64,000 bases of DNA from Hydrogenophaga aromaticivorans (GCF_013387465.1 NZ_VYGV01000007.1:306549-370548), one strand, 5' to 3'. Counted from the stretch's first letter, positions 9,884 through 21,337 are shown. Notes: generated from the letters alone by a model not told the origin. Numbers and translations: made by a program.

Positions 9884-10291
9884 ATGAAAAAGGTTGCAAA
9901 AAGAATGAACACGGACAACCCGGACACGGTGATGATGGACGAGCAGACGCATTGGGAAGCGACCCAGATGGAGGATGTTTTCCTGCCGTCGGTGCGTGTG
10001 CAGCTGGGCTGGTCCGACGTGGAGAACGCGGTCAACCAGGGCGCCATCGTGCCGGCGCAGGCCCATGCGCTGTGGGCGAGCTGGGCCTTGCCCGGCAGCC
10101 CCACGCGGGTGGGCGCGGGTGAACCGCGGTCAGAGGGCACGGATGTGGAGGGCATTCCCTGGAGCCGCACGGAGGCCGCCGAACTCGCGCCGGCGCCGGT
10201 CGAGCGTTCGGTGCCGATGCAGGTGCTGGCGCTGTTGATAGCCGCCTTGGTGGGGGCGGCGCTGACGCTGCTGGTGCTCGGCCACGCCTAG
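9884..10291 (+). CDS. Small protein with C-terminal membrane anchor
   Basis: A 135-residue protein. GAGG lies just upstream of the ATG at 9884. The first half is soluble and includes VRVQLGWSDVENAVNQGAI followed by PAQAHALWASW, like the short helical segments that precede membrane domains in DUF2157-type proteins. Residues about 112-133 form a single transmembrane helix (VLALLIAALVGAALTLLVLG), and the protein ends two residues later, as in a tail-anchored protein. It converges on kefC, with 21 bases between the stops. Function unknown. Confidence 0.65.
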   Translation: MKKVAKRMNTDNPDTVMMDEQTHWEATQMEDVFLPSVRVQLGWSDVENAVNQGAIVPAQAHALWASWALPGSPTRVGAGEPRSEGTDVEGIPWSRTEAAELAPAPVERSVPMQVLALLIAALVGAALTLLVLGHA

Positions 10292-10312
10292 GAAAAGCCG
10301 TGTGAACAGGCC

Positions 10313-12109
10313 CTAGTCACTTTGGATCCAGCCGGTCCCGGCGCGTTGGCCGGCCTGGCGTTGCAGGTCCTGCTGCATCTGTTTCTCAAACTGTTCCCGC
10401 GACTCGCGCACCCGCTGCACGAAGTCGTCTTCATCGTGCCGGCTGGCGCGCGCGGCTTTCAGGAAGTGGTTCGAATAGCGGCGGAAGTCGTCGGCCAGTT
10501 CGCGCGCCTGGAAGCGGTCAAAGCCCAGCAGCTCCAGCGTGGCGCGCGCGCTGCGCAGCGAGCTTTCGAACACTTCGCGCTGCACGTGGTGCACCTCGGC
10601 TTCTTCCAGCTCCATGGCGTGCACGGCGTCGTAGGCGCGGGCGAGGATGGGCAGGTTCGGGTGTGACTGGCGCAGCTCGTGCACCAGCTGGTTGGACTGC
10701 ACCGGGTCGTCGATGGCGATCACCACCGCCTGCGCGTGGGCGATGCCGGCGGCGTGCAGCAGGTCGGGCTGGGTGGCGTCGCCGAAATACACCTTGAAGC
10801 CGAAGCGCCGCGCGGAATCCACCGTGTCGGCGTCGTGGTCGATCACGGTGGGCCTGATGCCCGCGCTCAGCAGCACGCGCGCCACGATCTGGCCGTAGCG
10901 GCCGAAGCCGGCGAGCAACACGGGCGGGTGTTCGTCTTCGATGGTGTCGGCGGGGCGGGTCTCGCTTTCGGGGCAGCCCCAACGGTCGTAGGCGATCAGC
11001 AGCAAGGGCGTGCTCACCATGGACAGCGCGGCAATGAGGGTGAGCAGGTCGGCATCGGCCGCGGGCATGACCGCCGAGGCCTTGGCCGCGGCCAGCACCA
11101 CGAACGCAAACTCGCCCACCTGTGAAAGCAGCACGGCGAGCAGCTTGCGCTGGCTGCCGCGCAGGCCGACCGCGCGGCCGAGCAGCCACAGGCCCAGCGC
11201 CTTCAACGCCACCACCAGCACCAGCCCCAGGCCCACCTGCAGCGGCGCCGTGAGCACCAGGCCGAGCTGCATGCTCATGCCGACCGCGATGAAAAACAGG
11301 CCGAGCAGCAGGCCCTTGAACGGCAGGATGTCGCTCTCCAGCGCGTGGCGGTATTCGGAGCTGGCCAGCAGCACACCGGCCAGGAAGGCGCCCAGTCCCA
11401 TGGACAGGCCCACGGTCTGCATCAGCAGGGCCACGCCCAGCACCAGCAGCAGCGCAAAGCCGGTGAACAGCTCGCGCACCTGCATGCGCGCGATGAAGCG
11501 CATGGCGGGGTAGGCCACGTAGCGGCCCGCCAGCACGACGCCCACCACGGCGGCGATCTGCAGCAACGGCCCGCCGCTGCCATGGCCCGCGTTCACGTCG
11601 GGCGCGGACTGTGTGCCCAGCGCCGCGGCCAGACCCAGCAGCGGGATGGCCGCGATGTCCTGGAACAGCAGCATCGAAAAGCCGTTGCGCCCCACGGGCA
11701 CGGCCATGAGGTGACGCTCCTGCAGGAGGCCGACGACGATGGCGGTGCTGGAAAGCGCCATCGCCAGGCTGCCCACCAGCGCGGCCTGCCAGGTCCAGCC
11801 CAGCATCAGGCCGAGAGGGAACAGCAGCGCGGCGCAAAGCAGCATCTGCAGCGCGCCGCCGCCGAACACGGCCGCGCGCATGGCCCACAGGCGCTTGGGT
11901 TCCAGTTCCAGCCCGATGACGAAGAGCATCAGCACCACGCCGAGCTCGGACACATGCAGGATGGCGGCCGGGTCGCTCACCAGCGCAAAACCCACCGGCC
12001 CGATCACGATGCCGGCCACCAGATAGCCGAGCACCGAGCCCAGGCCGAGCTTCACCGCGATCGGCACGAACACCAGCGCGGCGAGCAGGAACAGGATGCC
12101 CTGGGTCAT
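10313..12109 (-). CDS. kefC: Monovalent cation:proton antiporter-2 with RCK domain (KefB/KefC-like)
   Basis: A 598-residue inner-membrane transporter. Residues 1-380 contain about twelve hydrophobic helices typical of CPA2 antiporters, including ALSSTAIVVGLL, the conserved CPA2 segment. Residues about 400-520 are an RCK/TrkA-N Rossmann domain (VLLAGFGRYGQIVARVL, then GDATQPDLLHAAG), which in KefB/KefC senses glutathione adducts and gates potassium efflux. The last 80 residues are charged and probably cytosolic. Its start overlaps the stop of the kefF-like gene by four bases (ATGA), which supports the Kef assignment: KefF is the ancillary activating subunit. Specificity (K+ versus Na+) cannot be proven from sequence. 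Confidence 0.88.
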   Translation of the reverse strand: MTQGILFLLAALVFVPIAVKLGLGSVLGYLVAGIVIGPVGFALVSDPAAILHVSELGVVLMLFVIGLELEPKRLWAMRAAVFGGGALQMLLCAALLFPLGLMLGWTWQAALVGSLAMALSSTAIVVGLLQERHLMAVPVGRNGFSMLLFQDIAAIPLLGLAAALGTQSAPDVNAGHGSGGPLLQIAAVVGVVLAGRYVAYPAMRFIARMQVRELFTGFALLLVLGVALLMQTVGLSMGLGAFLAGVLLASSEYRHALESDILPFKGLLLGLFFIAVGMSMQLGLVLTAPLQVGLGLVLVVALKALGLWLLGRAVGLRGSQRKLLAVLLSQVGEFAFVVLAAAKASAVMPAADADLLTLIAALSMVSTPLLLIAYDRWGCPESETRPADTIEDEHPPVLLAGFGRYGQIVARVLLSAGIRPTVIDHDADTVDSARRFGFKVYFGDATQPDLLHAAGIAHAQAVVIAIDDPVQSNQLVHELRQSHPNLPILARAYDAVHAMELEEAEVHHVQREVFESSLRSARATLELLGFDRFQARELADDFRRYSNHFLKAARASRHDEDDFVQRVRESREQFEKQMQQDLQRQAGQRAGTGWIQSD

Positions 12110-12672
12110 GCTGCGGCCCCTTCGGCGGTGGACAGGGCGAGCGCGCTGCGGTGGGCTTGCAGGTGCTGCACCAGCGGGGCGCAGCTGGCCTCGCGCTCGG
12201 CGTCGCTGACCATGTGACCGGCGTGCACCACGTAGGGCGGCAGCCAGTGCATGCCGCAGTAGCGGGCGGTCTGTTCGATGGGCGCGATGAAGTCGGCGAA
12301 GGGGCGGCCGTGTTCACCGCCGGGTGTGTAGGCCGACGCGCTGGCGCCGGCGCTGGCGACCCACCAGACGGTCTTGCCGCGCAGGGCGTTGCCGCCGTCG
12401 CCATAGGCCCAGCCGTGCACCAGCACCTGGTCAAACCAGTGCTTCATCAGCGAGGGCACGCTGTACCAGTGGATCGGCGTGAGCCACACCACGAGTTGCG
12501 CGCCCGCAAGCGCTTCGCGCTCGGCGGTGGCGTCGATGTCGAAGTCGGGGTAGAGCTCGTAGAGCGAACGCACGGTGGTGTCGGGCGCGTTGTCAAAGAC
12601 GCGCCGGAGCCGCTGCGTGACGAGCGAGCGGCGCGGGTGCGGGTGGGCGTGGATGACCAGGGTGTTCGGCAT
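12106..12672 (-). CDS. kefF: KefF-like NAD(P)H quinone oxidoreductase, Kef ancillary subunit
   Basis: A 188-residue flavodoxin-fold protein. LVIHAHPHPRRSLVTQRL is the FMN-phosphate-binding start of this family, and VVWLTPIHWYSVPSLMKHWFDQV with KTVWWVASAG are the conserved flavin and dimer segments of KefF/MdaB-type quinone reductases. KefF binds the cytosolic side of KefC and is needed for full efflux on electrophile stress. The four-base overlap with the antiporter gene indicates coupled translation. The open frame runs far upstream through the DUF924 gene in another frame; the ATG at 12672 is chosen because the family sequence starts there. Confidence 0.88.
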   Translation of the reverse strand: MPNTLVIHAHPHPRRSLVTQRLRRVFDNAPDTTVRSLYELYPDFDIDATAEREALAGAQLVVWLTPIHWYSVPSLMKHWFDQVLVHGWAYGDGGNALRGKTVWWVASAGASASAYTPGGEHGRPFADFIAPIEQTARYCGMHWLPPYVVHAGHMVSDAEREASCAPLVQHLQAHRSALALSTAEGAAA

Positions 12673-12722
12673 GGCGTCGGTTGCGTGGGCCAGGGGGCTC
12701 GCCACGATAGCACCGCGCGCCT

Positions 12723-13337
12723 TCACTGGCCGAAGCGCGGGCCGTCTTTCAGGAAGGCTTCTTCTTCGGGCGTGCTCACGCGGCCGAGCGCGGCGTTGCG
12801 GTGCGGGAAGCGGCCGAATTTCTTGATGATGTCGTGGTGCTGGTAGGCGTAGCGCAGGTTGCCGGCCAGCGTGTCGCGCAGCTCGGGCGTGGTGGTGGCG
12901 AGCAGGTGGGTGAAGCGGGCGACGCATTCGTCCTGCAGCTCCAGCCGCTCGGCGTGCATGAGCGGCATGTAGAGGAACACGCGGCCCACGCGCGGGAGTT
13001 CGGCGTCTTGCGCCAGCGCGAGGGACTGCAGCACGAGCTGCTGCGCGCGGCCGTCGCCGGCAAAGGCGCGTGCCTGACCGCGGAAGATATTGCGGGTGAA
13101 CTGGTCGAGCACCACGATGAGCGCGAGGCGCGACGCCAGTTGCGCCTCCCAGTCGTGGAGCCCGCCGCCGAGTGCGCTCTCGACCAGGGCGCCGAAGTTT
13201 TGCGTGATCAGCGCGTCCTGCGCGGCGCCACCGCCGAACCACAGCGCATTGCGGTCGCTGGTGGGCCAGTCGCGAAGCAGGCCGTCGCCGAACCAGAAGT
13301 CGAGCACTTCCTGCGGCCGTGTGGTGATGTCGGTCAT
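12723..13337 (-). CDS. DUF924 family protein
   Basis: A 204-residue soluble, mainly helical protein. The opening EVLDFWFGDG, then LWFGGG, FTRNIFRGQARAFAGD and FGRFPHRNAALGR are the hallmarks of DUF924, a TPR-like helical repeat family common in Proteobacteria with no established activity. A strong ribosome binding site (GGGAGG) lies about 8 bases upstream of the ATG at 13337. It is followed after 50 bases by kefF and may share its transcript. The divergent gene at 13474 lies 136 bases away. Confidence 0.9.
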   Translation of the reverse strand: MTDITTRPQEVLDFWFGDGLLRDWPTSDRNALWFGGGAAQDALITQNFGALVESALGGGLHDWEAQLASRLALIVVLDQFTRNIFRGQARAFAGDGRAQQLVLQSLALAQDAELPRVGRVFLYMPLMHAERLELQDECVARFTHLLATTTPELRDTLAGNLRYAYQHHDIIKKFGRFPHRNAALGRVSTPEEEAFLKDGPRFGQ

Positions 13338-13473
13338 TTTTTACCTCCCTTTCTGACGGTCGTGCGTTACTTTTGGCAACGTCTTTGACTGTGCATGCGG
13401 TACAGAACGCGGATGATTCTCCTGTAATAGACACACGGTGACCAGACAGGCACCGTCAACAGGAGCAACCACG

Positions 13474-13902
13474 ATGAACACGATGACTTTCAAAACGCCA
13501 TGGGGCCGCAGCTCGGGACTGGCCAAGGGTCTGGCGCTGTTGGCGCTGGCTGCCGCCGGCTGGGCCGCCACCACCGGTACCGCGCAAGCGCGCGACAACG
13601 TCCAATTCTCAATCGGGTTGCACGCCCCCGGTGTGGCCGTGGGTGTGACGAACGCACCGCCGGTGTATTACCAGCCCTATGTGATCCAGCACCAGCCGTA
13701 TCCGTACCCTTACGTGCGGCCGGTGGTGGTGGCGCCAGCGCCGGTGTATTACTACCCGGGCCACCCGGGCCGGGGCTACGGTCCGCGCTGGGACGACCGC
13801 CGACACTGGCGCCATGACCGCCGCCACGACCGCCGCGATTGGCGCCATGACCGCCACGACCACCGTGATGGTCGCTGGGACGACGACGACCGCCGCCGCT
13901 GA
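13474..13902 (+). CDS. Exported low-complexity protein with His/Arg/Asp-rich tail
   Basis: A 142-residue protein starting MNTMTFK behind an AGGAG box (13459-13463). The N-terminus is a signal peptide (LAKGLALLALAAAGWAA, probably cleaved after TAQA). The middle is rich in Pro, Tyr and Val (PPVYYQPYVIQHQPYPYPY and PVYYYPGHPG), like PXPV-type repeat proteins. The last 40 residues are almost only Asp, Arg, His and Trp (RRHWRHDRRHDRRDWRHDRH), a possible metal-binding or polyelectrolyte tail. Such proteins are usually periplasmic or envelope-associated; no activity is known. Confidence 0.75.
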   Translation: MNTMTFKTPWGRSSGLAKGLALLALAAAGWAATTGTAQARDNVQFSIGLHAPGVAVGVTNAPPVYYQPYVIQHQPYPYPYVRPVVVAPAPVYYYPGHPGRGYGPRWDDRRHWRHDRRHDRRDWRHDRHDHRDGRWDDDDRRR

Positions 13903-13931
13903 AGACTGACGGGCCCGCTGCGCCCAGCCGC

Positions 13932-15251
13932 TCAGAGCTGGCGCAGCGTGCCGTGGTTGGCCCGGGCGGTGGCGCGAAAGCCCTCTGAAATGCGGGCGTC
14001 GCTCGCCGCCGCAGCCCAGAACCGCAGGGCCAGTTCACGGGCCTGCGGCCATTCGGCCAGGGTGTTGGCCGTGGGGTGCAGGGGCCGTTCGCTGAAACGG
14101 CGCTCGACCAGTTCGCCGTTCACCGGCGCGTACAGCATGGGCAGCATGTCGTAGGTGGGCGAGAGGCGCCAGTCGTCGTTGTCCAGAAGCAAAGATATGT
14201 TGCCGTAGTGACGATCGGTGTTCGCGATCAGCGCGCCATAGGCTTCGAGCACGCGCAGGTGGCTGGCGTCTTCTTCGGTCAGCAGGCCCCGCTGCACCAT
14301 GCGCAGCGAGGTGGCGGCCCAGTCGTCGATCTGGCCCACGTATTCCGAGTCGTAGACCAGCAGCGAGACCATGCCGATGCGGCCACGCGCCGTGCGGTCG
14401 AAACGCTGCGCTTCCAGAAACACCCGACCACCCGCCGCCACGATGCGCGTTTGCGCCGCCGGCAGGCCAGCCTGCGCCAGCGTGTGCAGCGCCAGGTGTT
14501 CACAGACCAGCAGGTCGCGCATCCGCTGGTCGGCCGGGGCATCGCCCGCGGGCGAAAACTTCACGATCACCGCCTGCCCGTTGAACACGGTGCAGAACTT
14601 GGGCTGTTCGCCGCCTGCCGACGAGCCGGGCAGCGTGCCCTGCATGGCCTGCTCGGCGAGCGCCGGGTACTCAAGCTCGGGGTCGCTCACGCGCGAGGCG
14701 CGCTGCGCGAGCGTGTGGAAGCGCTCGAACGCGGGCTGGCCGACGATCAGGTTGCCGGGCAGGTCGTCGCCGGCCTGCACCAGCGCCTTCAATACGTCGT
14801 CATCGCTCCAGTAGCGCAGGTCGTCGGGCAGGCGCAGCTCGGGGTGGGCGAGCGCGAAGGTGCGGCCCATGAAGCCCTGCGGGCGCATGTCGTTCAGGAA
14901 CCAGGGCAGGCCGTCGTGCAGCTGGCTCAGGCCGTCGACCTCGTCGACCCAGAAGCGCCCGCCGGGCAGCGGCACCATGCGGCCGAAGGGGCTGGCCCGG
15001 CCTTGTGCGTCCACCCGCATCATGGGCACTTCGCTGCCCACGCCTTCGATGGCGCGCGGCAGCAGGTAACGCTGAGAGCGCGCGGCCCCCACCTTGAGCA
15101 CCCGGCCACTGCGCAGCAGCGGCGCGAGCAGCCGCGACACGGTGGCCTGGCTCACGCCCAGCCGGGCCTGCAGCTCGGCGCTGCTGGCCACGCCGCCGAG
15201 TTCGCGCAGGCGGGTCAGTGCGGCGTTTTCAGGCGGGTTGGTGGCGGGCAT
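13932..15251 (-). CDS. yjjJ: HipA-family kinase-like protein with N-terminal HTH (YjjJ-like)
   Basis: A 439-residue protein. Residues 10-65 are a winged helix-turn-helix (LQARLGVSQATVSRLLAPLL). The rest resembles the HipA Ser/Thr kinase fold: GSSAGGEQPKF is the nucleotide-loop region, VIVKFSP supplies the ATP-contacting lysine, LEAQRFDR follows, NTDRHYGNISLL contains the catalytic-loop Asp and Asn, and SPTYDMLPMLYA contains the metal-binding Asp. Unlike HipBA there is no separate HipB antitoxin gene; the DNA-binding domain is fused, as in E. coli YjjJ. A palindrome at 15254-15293, directly before the start codon, is a plausible autoregulatory site. Whether it is a toxin here is unproven. Confidence 0.88.
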   Translation of the reverse strand: MPATNPPENAALTRLRELGGVASSAELQARLGVSQATVSRLLAPLLRSGRVLKVGAARSQRYLLPRAIEGVGSEVPMMRVDAQGRASPFGRMVPLPGGRFWVDEVDGLSQLHDGLPWFLNDMRPQGFMGRTFALAHPELRLPDDLRYWSDDDVLKALVQAGDDLPGNLIVGQPAFERFHTLAQRASRVSDPELEYPALAEQAMQGTLPGSSAGGEQPKFCTVFNGQAVIVKFSPAGDAPADQRMRDLLVCEHLALHTLAQAGLPAAQTRIVAAGGRVFLEAQRFDRTARGRIGMVSLLVYDSEYVGQIDDWAATSLRMVQRGLLTEEDASHLRVLEAYGALIANTDRHYGNISLLLDNDDWRLSPTYDMLPMLYAPVNGELVERRFSERPLHPTANTLAEWPQARELALRFWAAAASDARISEGFRATARANHGTLRQL

Positions 15252-15253
15252 TG

Positions 15254-15293
15254 AATGAAAATATGAATAGATAACCGAATATCATATTTCATT
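15254..15293. promoter_or_regulatory. Palindromic AT-rich site upstream of yjjJ
   Basis: AATGAAAATATGA (15254-15266) is the near-perfect inverted complement of TCATATTTCATT (15282-15293), with one extra base in the left arm and a 15-base centre. It begins two bases upstream of the ATG (15251) of a protein that carries its own helix-turn-helix, so it probably overlaps the ribosome binding region or promoter and could be bound by that protein. It is very AT-rich compared with its surroundings. Confidence 0.5.
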
Positions 15294-15348
15294 CTTCATA
15301 TGTCCTTTCAGATCGGCTTATTGAATAGATACCGGCTGCTTCGAGCGA

Positions 15349-16243
15349 TCAGGCGCCGCGGCTGCGGGCGATGCGCGCCGCCAGCCGCGCCGCCACCCGG
15401 GCGGTGAGGCCATCGCGGTCCAGCGACGGGTTGAGTTCGGCGATGTCGGCCGCGACCACGCGGCCCGACGCCAGCACCTGATCGATCAGCCGCTCCACCT
15501 GCGCCAGCGGAACGCCCAGCGGCGCTGGCGCCGAGACCCCCGGCGCCTGCGCACCGGGCAAGACATCCAGACACACCGTGAGGTACACCGCGTCGCTGCG
15601 CGCGAGGTCAATCGCCAGCGCCTGCTGCGCATCGCGCAGGCCGGCGGCGTCCTGCAGGCTGTCGTCGAGCCAGTAGCGCACGCCCATGGCGTGGGCGCGG
15701 TCGAACAGGGCCTGGGTGTTGGCGAAGCGGCTGATGCCGAAGACGCGGTAGTTGAAGGTCTGGCCGCGCTCGGCGCACCAGTCGTGCATCTGGCGGAACG
15801 GCGTGCCCGAGTTGGCCTGGGCGGCCACGCGCAGGTCGAAGTGCGCGTCGAGGTTGACCACCAGCAGGCGGCTGGCGTCGGGCCGGGCCTGCACGATGCC
15901 CTGGAACGTGCCCCAGGCCATTTCGTGGCCACCGCCGAGCACCAGCGGCAGGCTGCCGCGCGCCATGGCTTCGGCCACGCGCTCGCCCAGTTGCGCCTGC
16001 GCGGTTTCGAGCGCGCCGTCGGCGCAGCCCACATCGCCCGCGTCCCAGAGCGCCGGTTCACCGAGCACCGGCAGGTTGGCCAGCGCACCGCGCAGCGCGA
16101 GCGTCCACGGCAAAACCGATCAGCGTGACGCCGCCGGTGCTGTGTGCAGCGGCGGGCTGCACGCGATGGTGCCAGCGGGTGCTGACGCCGGTTTCTTCGG
16201 CGTCGTCACGGCCACGCCATGCAAAAGTTTCTGTCGGATTCAT
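15349..16243 (-). pseudogene. hutG: Formimidoylglutamase, disrupted by an internal deletion
   Basis: HutG, an arginase-family Mn enzyme, converts N-formimino-glutamate to glutamate and formamide, the last step of this histidine pathway. The N-terminal 47 codons ([14 protein letters not shown] to TLIGFAVD) are in one frame and stop at 16058. The rest (from ALRGALANLPVLG) is in another frame and contains the metal-site motifs GGGHEMAWGTF, NLDAHFDLR and CLDVLPGAQAPGVSAPAP. Between GFA and ALRGALANL the family normally has a segment of about 17 residues (xDxGVxRNxGRxGAxxGP type), which is missing, and the frame changes at about 16100-16115. The N-terminal ATG overlaps the hutI stop (ATGA), so this is the true operon gene, now broken. 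An internal start at 16113 could give a 254-residue fragment lacking the N-terminus. Confidence 0.8.
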
Positions 16244-17454
16244 GTGCGCTCCAGGCCCGCCGCGATCACGCGGCGGCAGGGGTTGCGGCCAAACCAGTAG
16301 GCCAGTTCGTTCGGGTGGTCCAGCTCCCAGGCCACGAAGTCGGCGCGCTGGCCGGCGGCGAGCTGGCCGCGGTCCGTCAGGCCGAGCGCGCGCGCGGCGT
16401 GCAGCGTGATGCCCTGCACCGCTTCGAGCGGCGTCAGGCGGAACAGCGTGCAGGCCATGCTCGCCATGAGCAGCAGCGACAGGCCCGGCGAGGTGCCGGG
16501 GTTGTGGTCGGTGGACACGGCCATGGGCACGCCGGCCGCGCGCAGTGCCGCGATGGGCGGCAGCTTGGTTTCACGCAGGAAGTAATACGCGCCCGGTAGC
16601 AGCACGGCCACGGTGCCGGCCGCTTTCATGGCCGCGATGCCGGCCTCGCTCAGGTGTTCGAGGTGGTCGCACGAGAGCGCGCCGAACGAGGCCGCGAGCG
16701 CGGCGCCGCCCTGGTCGGACAGCTGCTCGGCGTGCAGCTTGACGGGCAGGCCGAGGGCTTTGGCGGCTTCAAAAACACGGCGGGTTTGTGCGGGGCTGAA
16801 GCCGATGTGCTCGCAGAAGGCATCCACCGCGTCCACCAGGCCTTGGGCGTGCAGGTCGGGCAGCCAGGCGCAGACGGCGGCGATGTAGTCGTCGGGCCGG
16901 CCTTCGAACTCGGGTGGCAGGGCGTGGGCGCCGAGGAAAGTGGTTCTCACATCCAGGCGCTGATCAACACCGAGCCGGCGCGCCACGCGCAGGCAGCGCG
17001 CTTCGGCTTCCAGCGAGAGGCCATAGCCCGACTTGATTTCCAGCGTGGTCACACCCTCGGCCATGAGGCAGCGGGCGCGCTGCGTGGCGCTGGCGAGCAG
17101 GGCCTCTTCGCTGGCGGCGCGGGTGGCGGCGACGCTGGAGCGGATGCCGCCACCGGCGCGCGCAATGGCTTCATAGCTCGCGCCATTCAGGCGCTGTTCG
17201 AATTCGGCCGCGCGCTGACCGCCGTAGACCAGATGGGTGTGACAGTCCACCAGGCCGGGGGTGATCAGCGCGCCGCCGAGGTCGATTTCGTGAGCGGGTC
17301 GGGCGTGTGACGGCAGGCCGCGGTTGCGGCCGACCCAGGCGATCTGGCCGCCTGCGGTGAGCAGGGCGCCGTCTTCGATCAGGCCCCAGCCGTTGGCGCC
17401 GTGGGCGGGGTCGAGCGTGGCGATGCGGGCGTTGTGCCAGAGGGTGGTGGTCAT
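16240..17454 (-). CDS. hutI: Imidazolonepropionase
   Basis: A 404-residue amidohydrolase that opens imidazolone propionate to N-formimino-glutamate, the third step of histidine breakdown. Metal ligands are visible in [24 protein letters not shown] and [22 protein letters not shown] is the family's substrate segment. The start at 17454 ([11 protein letters not shown]) was chosen because it overlaps the hutD stop as ATGA and matches the family N-terminus; an in-frame start 33 bases upstream adds only a basic tail. It is coupled to hutD upstream and hutG downstream by four-base overlaps. Confidence 0.96.
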   Translation of the reverse strand: MTTTLWHNARIATLDPAHGANGWGLIEDGALLTAGGQIAWVGRNRGLPSHARPAHEIDLGGALITPGLVDCHTHLVYGGQRAAEFEQRLNGASYEAIARAGGGIRSSVAATRAASEEALLASATQRARCLMAEGVTTLEIKSGYGLSLEAEARCLRVARRLGVDQRLDVRTTFLGAHALPPEFEGRPDDYIAAVCAWLPDLHAQGLVDAVDAFCEHIGFSPAQTRRVFEAAKALGLPVKLHAEQLSDQGGAALAASFGALSCDHLEHLSEAGIAAMKAAGTVAVLLPGAYYFLRETKLPPIAALRAAGVPMAVSTDHNPGTSPGLSLLLMASMACTLFRLTPLEAVQGITLHAARALGLTDRGQLAAGQRADFVAWELDHPNELAYWFGRNPCRRVIAAGLERT

Positions 17455-18035
17455 GGGGTCACGCCTTCGGGAATGTGGTGCAGCCACCAGCCAATGGCTG
17501 GTGCGGGGACGTCCGGTTCAAAGCGCCAGTCGCCCGGCGGTGGTGCGTCGAACCAGAGCAGGCTGAGGGCGGGCAGGGAGCGCTGCTGGTCGCCGCTGGA
17601 CCAGCGGCCGGCCACGCGCGCGAACAGGCCGGCCTGGGCGCCAGCGGGCGCTTGCCAGGCGGTGCCGGGCGACACGGTGGCCATGCCGCCCGCGCCGCCG
17701 CGAACCATGAGGTTGAGGTCGCGCACCGGGCCGCCCATCAGGCGGCAGCCGGGCGCCGCAGCGCCGTCGAAGGCCAATGGCGTATCGCCCGGGCGCAGCG
17801 CCAGCGATTGTTCGGCGAAGTCCAGCGCCACGCCTTCACCCGAGAGCAGCGTGAACCAGCGGCGCACGCCGGGGAAGGCCGAGAACGGACCGTCTGCGGC
17901 GATGTCGGCCACGCTGATGCGCAGCCGCCAGTCCGCCGGGTCCGGCCAGGCCAGCAGCTCGCGCGTGACACCACCGCCGTTGCGCCACGGCGTGGCCGGG
18001 GCGCTGTCCACGGTGATGCTGCGCGCGGAGGTCAT
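17451..18035 (-). CDS. hutD: HutD family protein
   Basis: A 194-residue cupin-fold protein of the HutD family. Typical segments are [15 protein letters not shown] near the N-terminus, [19 protein letters not shown], and [14 protein letters not shown]. HutD has no enzymatic activity assigned; in Pseudomonas it is thought to limit or tune hut expression, perhaps by binding N-formylglutamate or formiminoglutamate. The start at 18035 follows the hutH stop by 7 bases. It lies inside the operon between hutH and hutI. Confidence 0.93.
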   Translation of the reverse strand: MTSARSITVDSAPATPWRNGGGVTRELLAWPDPADWRLRISVADIAADGPFSAFPGVRRWFTLLSGEGVALDFAEQSLALRPGDTPLAFDGAAAPGCRLMGGPVRDLNLMVRGGAGGMATVSPGTAWQAPAGAQAGLFARVAGRWSSGDQQRSLPALSLLWFDAPPPGDWRFEPDVPAPAIGWWLHHIPEGVTP

Positions 18036-18042
18036 CGCGTGT

Positions 18043-19595
18043 TCAGCCCGCCCAGACGGAAGCGAAGAGGTCCTGGTGCGCTGCACCGGCCGCACCCTCC
18101 AGCACCAGCCGGCGGGCGGCCTCGATATCAGGCGCGAACAGGCGGTCCTTGTCGTAGAACGGCACTTCGGCGCGCAGAGCGGCGTGCACCTGCGCCAGGC
18201 GCGGCGAGGTGGCGAGCGGGCGGTGAAAGTCCACGCCCTGTGCGGCGGCCAGCCATTCGATGCCGAGGATGGTGGCGGTGTTGTCGGCCATCTCGGCCAG
18301 GCGGCGCCCGGCGTAGGTGGCCATGCTCACGTGGTCTTCCTGGTTGGCGCTGGTGGGCAGGCTGTCGACGCTGGCGGGGTGGGCGTGCGACTTGTTTTCC
18401 GAGGCCAGCGCGGCGGCCGTGACGTGGGCGATCATGAAGCCGCTGTTGAGGCCGGGGTTGTCAACCAGGAAGGGCGGCAGTCCCGACAGCGTGCTGTCGA
18501 TCAGCAGCGCGATGCGGCGCTCGGAAATCGCGCCGATCTCGGCGATGGCCAGGGCCAGCGTGTCGGCCGCGAAGGCCACCGGCTCGGCGTGGAAGTTGCC
18601 GCCCGAGAGCACCTCGTTGGTGTCGGTGAACACCAGCGGGTTGTCGGTGACGGCGTTGGCTTCGGTGAGCAGGGTGCGCGCGGCGTTGTTGATGAGGTCG
18701 CGGCAGGCGCCCATGACCTGCGGCTGGCAGCGCAGGCTGTAGGGGTCCTGCACGCGCTCGTCGTCCACCACATGCGAGAGGCGGATCTGACTGCCCGCGA
18801 GCAAGGCGCGCGTGGCGGCGGCCACGGCGATCTGGCCGGGCTGGCCGCGCACGGCGTGGATGCGCGGGTCGAACGGCGCGTCGCTGCCCTTGGCCGCGTC
18901 CACGCTGAGCGCGCCGGTCACCGTGCCGGCTTCGAGCAGGCGCTCGGCCATGAACAGGCCATGCAGCGCGAGCGCGGTGGAGACCTGGGTGCCGTTGATC
19001 AGCGCCAGGCCTTCCTTGGCCGCGAGCGTGAGTGGGTTGATGCCGGCGGCTTTCAGCGCCGCAGCGGCGGGCAGCCACTCGCCGTTCATGCGCACCTCGC
19101 CTTCGCCCATCAGGGCCAGCGTCATGTGCGACAGCGGCGCGAGGTCGCCCGATGCGCCGACCGAGCCCTTGACCGGGATGCGCGGCGTGATGCCGGCGTT
19201 GAGCAGGGCGAGCAGGGTGTCGATCACGACCGGGCGCACGCCCGAATAACCGCGTGAGAGGCTCGCGGCCTTCATCAGCACCACGAGGCGCACGGTGGCG
19301 TCGCTCATGGGTTCGCCTGTCCCCACCGAGTGCGACAGGATCAGGTTGCGCTGCAGCAGCTCCAGCTGGTCGTCGGGGATGCGCGTCTTGGCGAGTTTGC
19401 CGAAGCCGGTGTTGATGCCGTAGGCCGCGTCGCCTATGTGCACGATGGCGTGGATGGCGGCGGCCGAGGCCGCGATGGCGGCCTGGGCTTCGCCGCCGAG
19501 TTCCACGCGCACGGCCTGTTGCCAGACGGTGCGCAGATTGGCCAGGCTCATCTGGCCGGGGTGGAGGGTGAGGGAGGTGGTCATGGTGTGAAGTG

Positions 19596-19599
<4 letters not shown>
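18043..19599 (-). CDS. hutH: Histidine ammonia-lyase
   Basis: A 518-residue enzyme that deaminates L-histidine to trans-urocanate. The self-catalysed MIO prosthetic group forms from Ala149-Ser150-Gly151 in [14 protein letters not shown]. Other family segments are [11 protein letters not shown] and [19 protein letters not shown]. The first ATG (19599) overlaps the hutU stop as ATGA, which favours translational coupling. A second in-frame ATG at 19584 would shorten the product by 5 residues. It acts in the cytoplasm, first in the pathway. Confidence 0.97.
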
Positions 19600-21293
<1,694 letters not shown>

Positions 21294-21337
21294 GGGGAAC
21301 TCCTTGAAGAAATCGGTGGGGTGAAGAGGGGGTGGGA

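Noticed and set aside
17401..19257. 618-codon plus-strand open frame over hutI, hutD and hutH
   Set aside because: It crosses three confident hut genes in antisense and has no ribosome binding site or domain.
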